Source: Taeniopygia guttata (taxonomy: Eukaryota; Chordata; Aves; Passeriformes; Estrildidae). From it: a stretch of 64,000 nt of DNA. The stretch spans positions 17,049,001-17,113,000 of the forward strand of contig NC_133032.1 in the NCBI RefSeq assembly GCF_048771995.1. Reading direction: 5' to 3'. The position numbers were made by a program, and so were the translations under genes. The notes below the pieces were generated by a model, which searched no databases, had not been told where the DNA came from, and saw only the letters and a list, made by a program, of their open reading frames with translations. Below are positions 1 to 38,900 of this stretch, piece after piece (positions within the stretch are counted from its first letter, which is position 1; each line of letters opens with the position of its first letter).

Positions 1-696
1 ATTTACAGTAACTTACAACCACAAACAATGAAATACCTGAAACAGTTGAGGCAGTAAATATTCCTTTCATGTCTTGAGAGATTGTTGAACACTAACTTGA
101 CATTGTACTGACACATACCAACAGGGGTTCAAGATGTTTAGATAGCCCTGACCAAGCTGTACACTGCAGGAGGCCAAAAAATGTTGGCTATACACTTATG
201 TGAACTATGTCTCTCTGTTGTTTTAACTCATGAAATTGATCTCTTACAGGGAACTTTAGGAAAAATGTCTCAGTATGAAAAAAACAAAACCCTCTACAAG
301 ACAATGCTTTGATATCTAAAGCAGCGATCTTATCCAGAACTATCTCAAATGCTTTCTCTGCTCCCCCTCACAATTGCATCTAAACAGAAATCATGGATGA
401 AACCAAGAGTATCACATACTGCTTTTAAATACTTTTAAATACTAAACTCAGGTTTGTGAATTACTGCATGTGTACAAGAGATATTTGCCAATAAGCATAT
501 TTAGACAGTAAAAAAATACCTTAACATTTATACCTAATTTACAAATATTCCAACGCGATAGAATTGAAGCTGGTGGCTTTATGTAGGAAATGCTAGTTAC
601 AGAGGTTGGAAAATGAACAGCAGTATGTAATAAGCCCTTGTTTAAAGGTATTAAATCAAAACCCAGAGAAATTCTTGTTTATACCTGTCCCCTATA
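1..696 (-). other. CIR1: CIR1 3' UTR, running off the left edge
   Basis: Sequence downstream of the CIR1 stop. I found no AATAAA or ATTAAA on the minus strand here, so the cleavage site is probably beyond the window edge. No other gene is seen. Confidence 0.6.
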
Positions 697-27486
<26,790 letters not shown>

Positions 27487-28240
27487 GAATATTATTTGAA
27501 TGTGGTAAAATTTGGATTATAATTGGGTTTTCTAACAAAGAGGCTATATAGATGAACATCCTGTTTTCAGTATATCACATAGCATGGACAGTTTTAAAGA
27601 TGCAGATTCATATTCAGGACAAATGGCTTTTGAATATAAGAAGAATGCTGGAAAGGCTTCTAAGAGCCAGGCAGTGGCATTGTACATGGCACAAAGCTGT
27701 CAGCAGAGATTGATTTTGCCAACAAACAGATGCAATTAGAATGCAGTAGTTTGACTAAATTAGTGAACAGCCCCATCTCTGAATGAAGAGCACTAACTCA
27801 GCTCTGGAGAACCCAGTTCTAGCCTACACACATGTAGCTTTTATAGTCAGAAGAACTGAAGCAGAATTTTAGACTACATGAATTAAAATGGCCATGCTGA
27901 AGACTTTCTAAAATGTAGAAGCTATGATTAACCCTGAAGAAAAAAGAAAGTGACACACAAACCAAGGAAGATTGATACTCAGTTGTTTGGTAAAACCCTT
28001 CTAAGATACATTTCCTATACAAACCTTCTACTCCTTCAATGTAAAATGAGGCTAAGAGTTCAAGGTGGATTAAAAACAAATCACAGTTACAATAATAATA
28101 TTTTGCTGTGAGTGATTGTGAAATCTTATTACATGGAATTCAGCAATGCAAACATCCTGTAAGATCCCCATAGATTTCCCTTCTCTGTCTACTTTTCCCA
28201 CCCTGATAGTGAAAAATAAACTTATTTATATACAGGATGA
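27487..28240 (+). other. SCRN3: SCRN3 3' UTR (inferred)
   Basis: Runs from the stop codon to just past the first AATAAA on the plus strand. The extent is inferred from that signal only. Confidence 0.6.
28215..28220 (+). terminator. SCRN3: Candidate SCRN3 polyadenylation signal AATAAA
   Basis: The first canonical AATAAA after the SCRN3 stop, 729 nt downstream, in GAAAAATAAACTT. Later signals cannot be excluded. Confidence 0.55.
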
Positions 28241-30964
28241 TTACTGTCATTAATTTTGCTATGCACTTTATAACATTATGGGGGATTCTAAAATGTTTCT
28301 TGAATTGTTACTTTTTAAAAATGGGCAACTAGAAAGGAAGAGGTTGGGCTACACAAGTATACACATGTACTCAGCAGGAAACTTAAAAGAACTTTAATTT
28401 TTTTTTTTCATTTTATATAAAGCCTTTTAAACCATGACTTTTTTTTGCCAGAGTTAATAGACTACGGACTTAATTTAATCAAGCTTTTTGCCCTACCAGA
28501 AACTCTTTCTTCCTGATCCTGTTTAAAAGTAATGATCAATATATGAGACCACTTTTATCATCTGTGGCAGGGGCCAAACTAAACAAACAACAGAGAAGAT
28601 TCTGATTTTACCTCATGATCAATAAGTCAGGATAACAAGCATGATTGTAAGGAAAAACAAAACAAAAGCACTCAAAATGCAGCACATCTGAAAACCTTCA
28701 GAGGAAAGTGTAAAATGGTACACTAGACCTGCAGCAGCAATGTGGGACCTGACACTGCATCCCCACAGACACAGCAAACCACAGAAAGATCATTCTTTGA
28801 TAATTTTTCACATGCAGTTTTCTCATTCTGTAAACTGTTCAATACCCCACTGGTAAAAAAATTTAAATATAAAGAACAGATAGTCAATGAAGTTTGCAGA
28901 ATTAATACGAAAATTAAGAGCTTGGTAGAATTTATTGTTTCTGATCCTACAATAAGAGTAGAAATGAATTTGGGATGCTGTGTTAAGATTCACAGCAAGA
29001 AACTACTGAGTTAGGAAAGGGTTGTGAATTTTCTATTTCTAGTGACCTAATGTGTACGATGGGGCAGTAGCAAGCAAGAGTGTGCAGTAAGACAAAGTAT
29101 GTTTGAATTGACTGAACATTTTGTGCCTCTGTTGATGACAAAATTTCTTAGAAGTTCAGTAGCACAGTGGTTCAATACAGAAGTTCAATAGTCCAGTTTG
29201 ATAACTGGAATATAGATTTAATAAAAATTTCATGTATTTACCTGTTTTCCTTATGGGATGTCCATATCTAACAATTATGTATCTTTTCCTATTTTTGATC
29301 ATGAGCTGTTCTACACTGATAGCTTCAAAGCATCAGTAAATGCCAGGTGAAAGTGTGCTGGAAACCAAGGTATGAATCAAGTTTTCAGGCAGTATAGCAA
29401 ACCAAGTGAAACAGTTTTATGCTACAGTGCAAAGATTGAAGCTATACAGGAAGAACAGTAGCAAAGCTGGAGCAGTCCTTTAAGCAAACTTCTTGGCCAC
29501 TTAATCATGGGGTGGCAGTGAACGAGGTTAAGCACATTGGTCCAGTCCTAGTGCAGGCAGATACAATCCAACTGTGCCTCTTTTTTATTTATTATGTGTT
29601 GCTTCTTCCTTGCTGGCCTACAGGATACAAAGCAAAAACTATGTAATGTGTGGAGACAGTTAAAGTGGTGGCCAACAGAGTACAGGAGATTTCAGTACCT
29701 TTTTCCTTGGGATTTCGTTCTCCTAGAAGACATGCAGTGTAAAAACAGAAAATAAAGACGGGATCAGGAGAAACAAATAATCGTCCCTCCCACAACCTTA
29801 TATTAAAAAAAAAAAAAAAAATAAGAATAAGAATGTCCCCTAGAGGGCAATCTTCTAATGGGTTTTCACTTAGGAATGTATCTTTAAAAGGTCTAGAGCT
29901 TTATGAAGGATCATTATTGAAATAAAAAAGTTCTAAAATTTTGTACTAGAAAACTAAGTGTTACATCCGCCCCTGTTCATTATGACAATTATTTTGAGAT
30001 TAGTCCTAGAAAAAAGATCCAGTTTTTCACTGGACATTCCTCTAGACTTGTTCAAGAGATGTTTTCAAGAGATTAATCCCAAACTAATCTACCTTCAAAA
30101 TAAAGGAAGTCATGGCACCAGTGACCACTTCTTTAAAGCAAAGCTGTTTCTAACTACCAGGAATCCACATAACTGTATCAACTATTGACAGAACATCAGC
30201 TTGGCAACCATTCAAAACTTGCCACTGCTCCTTGGTGGAAGCAAGTATTTTCCAGATAAAAGAGTTACTTAATTTTCCAAAACAATTCAATGTCTATTAT
30301 TGGCTTCCAGAAGTACCCAGTGATTTAGAAACAAAACATTATATCCTGTATTTCATTCCTAGGTTCTTTACTCTATTTATTAATCATCACAGACACATCG
30401 GACTAATGAGTATGATATCAGCAGTCACAATGTTGTAGCAGTAAATCTAATTTGGTGTTGGTTGAAAATCAAAGGTGTTCTCTGCATTAGATTTGTAACA
30501 GAGAGCCTTTTCCACACAGAAATTTTGAGCAATTTCTTATTTAAAACAGATATGTCGTGTTCAAAACCAGGGGAAAGCAGAGCCATTATAAAAATGGAAG
30601 CAGGACTTTTATGATGAAAATGAGAAAGACAAGAGTGCATGAACAATGACTATAAACAGAACTATAAAACTGCCCTAAGATCAAATTCTTGAATGTTTGA
30701 AAAATTAATTTAAAAAATTGTATTTGGTAAGTAGATGAAAATATGACACACTTCTAATATGTAGGTATCTTTGGGTGGGCACCTATTAAGTGCTCTGTCT
30801 ACTTGTAAAGGATCAAGGATGGATTTAAGAAATATCAGGACTGAAACCCAAGAGCCACGTGAACAAATCTCTCAGAAAAACACATTTGCTCTAAACCTTG
30901 ACACGCACACATAACCTTCTCACACACCACATCACAGCTCAGAACTCTGGAATCAAGTAACAGA
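28241..30964. other. Gap between the convergent SCRN3 and GPR155 3' ends
   Basis: AT-rich, with a poly-A tract at about 29,805-29,821. A 90-codon plus-strand open frame at 28,742-29,014 resembles nothing known and has no supporting context. No gene is called. Confidence 0.6.
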
Positions 30965-30970
30965 TTTATT
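30965..30970 (-). terminator. GPR155: Candidate distal GPR155 polyadenylation signal
   Basis: On the minus strand the sequence reads GTCAATAAATCTGTTA, a well-formed AATAAA context. It would give a 3' UTR of about 1.8 kb. Confidence 0.45.
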
Positions 30971-31993
30971 GACAAGTTGCAATATTTAGAAGCCAGACAT
31001 ACTTGCAATTTCTGCTCTTAAGTCACATATATCTAATTATTCCAAAATATTTGATGCAGCTGTCTTCAACATTCATAATGGAAATACACAAACATTTTAT
31101 TTTGTGGCCACAGCCTGATAAAAACATCAATTATATTGTTGATGGAAAACATTAAAATATACCAGGTTGTACAGCATACGTAAGCAGAAGGATGTTATGT
31201 TTTTGTGCACACTGCAATCAGACTGACAGTAAAACGAATTATGTTTTCAATTTAAATCTTGTGGGAAATTATAGCAACCATAAAACAACTGCTTGTTGAA
31301 TAGTAGCATATGCTGCTAAAATCACTTTTATTTCTTAATACAAAATAGATGCAAAAGTAGCTGTAATAGAAATCTGTGTAGTTTAAAAAAAAAAAGGCAA
31401 AACAGAAGGGAAAGACTTTTTTAAAAAAAGGATGAAAAGAATTATTCATATGCTTGAGCAAGTAATTTTTAATACCCAGATTCCTTTCCCTCACTACATA
31501 AAATTTTTATATAGATATTTGAATGCTGTTCTTGCAGTTTTAAAATGACAGCATAAAGGCTATCAGATACAATACTCTGTCTGTAGCCTTTTCAAAATAT
31601 TGCAGAAGACACACAGGCCCTCAGATGCTGCCCTTAGTGCACAGGAATCTGAGTGACACTAAAGTAACTAGCAGGAGGATACCTGAGGTTTATTAGAAAC
31701 CTGTGTTAGGCAATCAACTAAACTCTAGGATATTTAGCTACTCTAAACCCTAATCTGGATGTTCATTTAGGATTCTTTATATATTAGATTTAAAAGTGAT
31801 TAATATAATTTTAAAAGTTTTATGATTTGAAAAAGAATTTTGTCTTGACTTGCACATGTACCCACGGCTTCCATAAAATCTTTACTTGAGGCTGGCACTT
31901 CTGTTTTAAACTGTAACGGCTAATTTCAGAATCTAAATATCTGCTCTTGATAAAGCTGTCACTACCACCATAAGGCAGTTTCAGAACAAATTG

Positions 31994-31999
31994 TTTATT
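31994..31999 (-). terminator. GPR155: Candidate proximal GPR155 polyadenylation signal
   Basis: AATAAA on the minus strand, about 750 nt after the GPR155 stop. It could give a shorter 3' UTR. Confidence 0.4.
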
Positions 32000-32744
32000 C
32001 CACTATCTAATTTCCTATTCTGGGAGAGTGCTAAATAATTCTATGGTTTTAAGATTTGGTAGATTTGTACAAAACCATTACTTATTCCACTCAGTACTTG
32101 CCCAGCTCCAATCCCCTCATATTGGAAACACCATCACAGCAATTCTATCATTTTAATTGGAGTGTTTTATCTTTAAGGGAGAAAAAACCCACCTGATCTC
32201 TGGTGTAAGCAGCTAATAAAAGTTCCTGGTGTTAGACAGGAGCAGAGTAGTAAAAGCTGAGGCATGACAGAAGAAATCCTACTTCTGTGAAGTCAGGGGG
32301 AAGCCTGACTGTCAACGGGCATCAATACTTCATCACACTAAATATGGAGAACATCCAGCAACATGAAAAATACCTTTCATGGGGTTTTTTTCCTCATTGT
32401 GGCATCAGTAAAATCAGTTAAAACTGCAGTTATAATGCCTCTAAAATACAACAGTGACACATACCATTTTGCAAAATTTGTTTTGCTCAAAATGGAAAAA
32501 AATGTTCTAAATCCAGAGCATATGGTTTTGTTTAGTAGCATTCTGCTTTGGAATGCTGGCTAAATATAACTTTCTACCATTTTCTTCAGAATAGACACGA
32601 GTAGAACCAAATCTCTTAATTTTACAAGGGAGAGTAACACAGTACTCAGAGCTCTGAGAAAGAAATACTTCCAGATTCAGTAGTGAAGGCAGCAGAGGTG
32701 GTCACACTCACCCCCACTACCTGTCCTGTGCCTGCGTGCTCAGG

Positions 32745-32949
32745 TCAGTGGCCCTTGGGAATGAAGCGGTAATACAGGTACTCGTCGCGGAACTCAAACT
32801 CGTTGGTGATGTGCTGCACGACGCCTCCCTTCAGCAGCCTGTCCCCGTACACCACAGCTTCTCCGCGGTCAGAGGCGAGCCCGACTTGCATGAGCCAGTT
32901 CACCAGGTCACAGCCAAAGAAGATGCCAGTGGAGATCTTTGCACCACAC
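32745..32949 (-). CDS. GPR155: GPR155 terminal coding exon (DEP domain)
   Basis: Encodes the DEP domain, with FFGCDLVNWLMQVGLASDRG and GGVVQHITNEFEFRDEYLYY. It ends RFIPKGH then TGA. The acceptor is CATACAG|GTGTGG. The tail after the domain is about 30 residues shorter than in human (from memory). This exon is richer in GC than its flanks. Confidence 0.95.
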
Positions 32950-35900
32950 CTGTATGTCAAAGGAATGATTCACCCACATGTTCTGTAAATCTGGTATCAC
33001 CACTGCACGATGGGGAAAGGCAAGGAAAAATAGCAGGAAACAAGGAAAGACATTGTGATAGTTAAGAGCATGTTAGAAAAGAATTTGCAAGTTTTGTATA
33101 TTTGGGACATGCCAGTGTTCACTACCTTTTCCTACAGACATTTCAATGAGAAGCAATATTGACATACAAAGTTGGTTTAGGCTTCTAAATAAAATTCAAA
33201 TTGCAAATAAAATTCAGCGGACATCAGTAGCGTTTTCCCTCACACAAATGTAATGACACAATGTAATTCTATTTCTTGGATACTTACTTCCCATGTACTT
33301 CTTATAATGACCCTTTCTGCAACAAAATATCCGATCTGAGAGCAACCTGACCCCAGCAACAGGGATTCTGTTTGAATTTTAATTATTTTTATAATTTCTG
33401 AACACTTTCAAACAGACACTAACTGCTTACACATATTGTAAACAAAGCCCATTTATAACTTGCATAGCCTGTGTAAACACTGACCACACATGCAGTACTA
33501 AGAATAAACAAAACCTTTACAACAAGTCTATTTTTTTAACATATTTATGAGGCAATGATGCTATCATCTGCCTAGAGTCAGCAGACATACCATGCAAAAA
33601 TTTACCTGCAGCAATGAACATTTCTGGTTATCTAAAATCTATTATGTGGAACCTAAGCACAGGTTTCTAAAGGTGATTAAGAGCTAAAAGACAGCATTTT
33701 TGTCCCTATTTTTTTAAAGTTAAAAGTAGCAGTAACACAGAGCAAGTGTTAACACCTGTTAGCAGATATAAAAATGCAAAAAATTAAAATCCATGGTTAC
33801 AGCGTTTCAGTTACAGCACATTTTAATCAAAGAGGATAGGATCAAGTTAGATGAATATTTAAATTGACAAGATAAAATTATAAGATAAAGTCATTGTTTT
33901 AATTCATTAGGAGAAATAAGACGTGAACCAAGCTCCGCATAAGCATAGTATTGCCACAATTAGGCAACAAATGTCATCATTTCATGTATTCTCAGGTGGA
34001 TATGATTAATAAAAACCACAAAGTACAACTAAATGAACAGCCCTAAGCCCAAGAAACCACAATAGCTGCAGAGACACAAGACAAACAGCTGTAAAACCTG
34101 TTCTACTTCACAACTGACATTTTCTGATACATCTTTCTTATGGAACATTACTGACTTCTGAACAGACTGAACAAATTCATGCTGTCTAAAACAGTTTTGC
34201 AATATGGTTTTGGACTACCTGACCATTAAAAGACCACCCCACCCTGCCAAGCTAGTCCTACTTAAAAGCTTACAGTACAAGAATAGTCAAAGTGTCCTGT
34301 TAGAATAATTCATGTCTCCATTTCACATATTTAAATAAAGGCAGAAACTTTATCTTGTTCCTGCTGCTTCTGTTAGCTTTTCTCTTCTCATCTACCTACA
34401 CATATCTGAAGGCATAATCCTTGATTTAGGTAACACAATTTACCTCTGAAATCTTTATTGGTCTCATAAATGGAAGTTTAGGCTGCATTAGAAGTATAGG
34501 TAAAGAAATGATATAAATTTGGAAGCTGTTGAAGTCCTAAACCCACTACAATCTCACAAACTGAGCAGCCTCTGAGGATACACTAAAATCAGTTCCAACA
34601 GTTTTGCCTCCTGTAAAAGCTACATATCAGTAAACATTTAGTTACAAATACGGACAGTGTCTTACTCTACAAACAAAACAAACAAAGGGTCTCCATACAT
34701 TTCTACAGGTACATTTTTTAAGAAAGATTTTGTCCTCTGAGCTCCAGTTAAATGAAAAACCTGGAGAAATCCCTTAATGATATAAAACCTTTTATAATTT
34801 ATTTAAAACCTAGTGGGATAATTTGATAACTTGTGCCTCAATGTTTCAATGTAAGGCTAGAAACATTTCTGTTACAGTTAAATTTTTAATCCTTATCTTG
34901 AGTTTTGAATGAATATACACAATAGGAATGACCTACAAAATTAACTGCATTCCGTTGTTTTCAAAAGATGAGCGATGTGCTTTGTGACAAGTTGTATGTG
35001 CAGGGAAGAACCTTACCTTCTGCCTTTGACAATACTTTTGACACAGTGATCTCTATGATAACGAACAAACTGTTGACAGGTCATCCTGATTTCCTCAGGT
35101 ACAGTGGCATCTGTATGCCCTGCTGCTTCTCTTCCACCCCAGAAAATCTCAAGTCTACAAAACACACACACACGCAAAAAAGAAAAAAAATCAAGATAGC
35201 AAATCAAGCAGGAGCTTTTTTTTTTTTGAAACTACAAATAATAGGATGGACCTCCCAGGAAGCTTATCACAACTTCCTTTTGTGCCTAATACTTTACATA
35301 TAATCTTCCTAATATATTTGTATGGCTTTTGAACACAGAGGTGTTATTCTAGACTTGGGCAGAAGGAAAGTCAGAGAGTAGCTGGGAGCCAGCTCTAGCT
35401 GCTGGATTCACAGGGCAGCCAGTTAGCTCTATGGTAAAGGCAGCTTTGTGCAACTCACTCCTCCACTGTGGAAGGAAACAGCCACACAAAGTACTGGCAT
35501 GGGGTTATGAACACAACACTTTTAAAATAGTAGTGATACATTATGATTCAGCATCCAGATCTAAGTTTTATTTTATCAGCTGAAATTATTTCTGATGATC
35601 CTTCATTTGGCAAAATTTCACCTCTAGAGAGCCTGCAGGACTTACATCTCTGAAAGTCATTAGCAGAACAACCTCAAACTCAGTGAACTGCAATTACCTC
35701 TCTACAAGTGGGAGAGAAAAGTTTGGAAGATTAACTAAACAGGAAACCAAATACTATAGCACTGAAAACACCCTTCAAAAACAATTACTAGCATTACTAG
35801 GTTTATAAGTGTAAGTGCAAAGATTCTATTTACCTTCGCTTGAATGGCAGAATGATTAAATGCTTATCTAAGCCAAAAATACCAAAGCAAATGAAGCCCT

Positions 35901-38900
35901 GGAGAGAAAAAAAAAAAAAATACAGAAAAAGCAACATGAAGCAAAAGCTTTGGTTTTTATAGAACAAAAATTAAGAATTCAGTGCCAAATACATTTCATG
36001 TATACATGGAAAGTATCCCTCTTCTCTAAATATCATTCAATATGCATTTTGTTTCTGCTTTGATTTTTCATTTGGACCTTAAAAAGACATATCAATACCT
36101 AACAGTCCATCATATATAACCTTTCAAGAAATAGTTCAGTAAAACTAATGCTGTGACATGCAACTTTGGGATAACTGGCAACCTTACATAGCCAGGTATT
36201 TTGCTATATGTAAATCTGTATTTCTTAATGCCAAGGAAAGAACAGACTTTACTGTAAATTGAGTGCTAGAATGCTTTCTACTTAATAAATTTTTCTGTGC
36301 AGCTTTTATATAAAACTATCATTACTTGATACTGCAGTGCTTCCTGTAGGCACATGTGCCGCGGATGTGTAAAATGTTCCTCTAGTGTGTGTATTAACAC
36401 TGCCTGGCTTTCACCTTCATGGCTGACAAAGCTGCCTTGTGTCAGGTGCACTGAAACAGGCAGGTGCAGCCAGAACCAGCATCCATCTTCAGCACTTCAC
36501 TATGGTGCTGTCACTGAAACCAGAGACAGTAACTTAAACCTTACAGAGAAAGCATCCATGGAGCTGCCTTGCTACTGATGTAACTCCACAGAAGAGACAC
36601 CAGTGAAGCTTTGGTACAAATAAGGCTAAATTCCTAATCAGTTTCCATGAGCATTTGGCATTCAGTTGTCTATTGCACTTTTGAAAGTGTTCATGGTCAT
36701 AGAAGATGTGCATTAGCTGCTGTGACACCCACTAACATGGTCATTTTCAGAACAGACACTGGTAAGTACCTGACCAAAATTAAACACAGCACAGAAGAAC
36801 TGCAATTCCACATACAGCCTTCCAGGCTCTTGGTTGAACAGCCACCACAAGCAACTAGAGAGATTCTGCAAAGAAAACAGAAGAACAACAAAACCCACAA
36901 ACATAACCTGACTGTTAAAAATCAAAACCTTTCTACTCCTCACATGCTAATAATTCTTGCACCCATGTTCATGGTCTCTATGTAACAAATTATTCAGATA
37001 AAGACAAGTAAGAGGAATAAACACCTTAAAACGTCATCTCAGTTAGGCTTAATAGCTTGGTAGGAGAGGGAACCTTGGCTGTTTTAAACATAATAATGCA
37101 AAACATAGCAGTGAAAGAGCTCTTTATATGTTTGTGTAAGGAGCTTGCCTCAAGCATACTTAGGTTTTCAACATAACACAGACAATATGAGCCCAGACAG
37201 ATTTGCAGTGTTTGTTTTAAGGCTGCTAGGCTGAGGCCAGTGCTTTCTACATATTTCTTGCAGAGTTAGGATTATGTTAAGGTGAAGCACATACCACTTC
37301 AGCTATTTGAGATGCCTGACAGAAGGAGGAAATCTCCAAAGTTAACCCATTTGGGTGTAAAGGCTAATTCTTTAAAGTAACTGATCTTACTTCATAGTAT
37401 CTACGTAATCACTCAGAAACAGCTAAAATATAGGCTAACAGTTGGGGTACTTGTTAAATATAAAAGATGTAAAAAAAATACTAGCTCAGAATACTTGATA
37501 CAGGACATTTGAGTGGGAAATATTTCATTTTGTAATTTAACAGAACCTGAAAAGCAACAGCAGTAGCTATTAACCCACATTGTTGTGCCATACTGTCCTG
37601 CTTTGTAGTATTACATATTTGTGCCACAGTATTTTCATTTCAAATAAAAATGCTTCTCCCAGCTAAAATCCACAAGAAACTCAACTGAGTATTACATTCA
37701 GAGAGCAGTTTCTTGCCTTTGTCACAGTTAAAAATTAAAATTATATCCCAATGCATTACATTCTGGTATTTCACACTTTCTGTGGTATTTGTACATAGGA
37801 GCAACAACCAATACATCTTGGAGTCAGTAATGATGAGTCAACACTAACTTAGCAACTTGTTTGTTGCTCCAAACACCACTAAAAACAACAAAATTGAGTT
37901 GCATTTTCTCATTTAAAATAATCTTAAGATTATTCTTATCACCTCAGAGAAATTCAAGCACCAATATAAGCCTGATCAGATAGAACAATTTTTGTAGTCT
38001 CCTTCAGAAGCAGAATTCAGTTTATATTTTTAACTGATGATTGTCAAGGGAAGAAGACCAACTCTTGAGAAAACTGAGACGAGGGGCAGTAGTGATGAAT
38101 GATATAATGATGTAACTTCATTTTTTTTCCATTTAGGGTTCTCCAGTATCTTGCTCACTATCATCAATCTTAACTTGTGTTTAACTTATGATGTGGCACA
38201 GAAAAATTAATTTTATGACATCCCTCTTCCAAGTAAGAAACCAAAATATAGCCTCTGTTTTATTTAATGAATTATTACTGAAGCAACTGGAAGATTTTTA
38301 CTGGATTGTCTACATAGCTTTCCTAAAAATCATTCTACCTCAATGAGTTAACATGAGGAGAAAAAATATTTACAGCAAATAGGCCAACAATAAGAAGCAA
38401 GCACAGCAGCACATGTCTGGCCAGCTGTTTGTCTCCAGTCTGTAGAATCTGTTCTTCCTGAGCCAACACACATGTCTGAGCACTGCAGTGACTCATACAC
38501 TGATCCACTGAAAAACAAATCAAAAATTTTTCATTAGGCTTCTATCCTGAGAACTCCATGAACAAACTTGCTAATGCAACTTGCTGAGTCAAATTACCTT
38601 GTTAAGTATCTTTACTGAAGTGACACGCACAAAATTTAATATAGGCTGTGACAAGAACCTGCTCAGACATCTACTCTCAAATGAAACAGTTGAAGTTTAC
38701 ATGTGCTCCTAAAATGAAAAAGGTTTTTCCAACAGAATTTTTCTTTCAAAGATTTAATTCAAACTGAATGTGTGGTTAACATTGAGAAAGCACTATTAGA
38801 ATTAATGAAAATAATAAAAAATATTTCTATGAACAGTTTTTAAATTTTAAATTTATTTCTGAAAAAAAAATCGAATATACTGTAAGCTCTAATGTTTTTA

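Larger units (their letters stand above)
30950..32744 (-). other. GPR155: GPR155 3' UTR (inferred)
   Basis: AT-rich sequence after the GPR155 stop codon with at least two candidate polyadenylation signals. The extent is inferred. Confidence 0.5.

Noticed and set aside
28742-29014. 90-codon plus-strand frame after SCRN3
   Set aside because: No recognisable domain, no splice or promoter context, and composition like AT-rich intergenic DNA.
36647-36985. 112-codon plus-strand frame over GPR155 coding exon 12
   Set aside because: Antisense shadow; the minus strand holds a conserved exon with proper splice sites.
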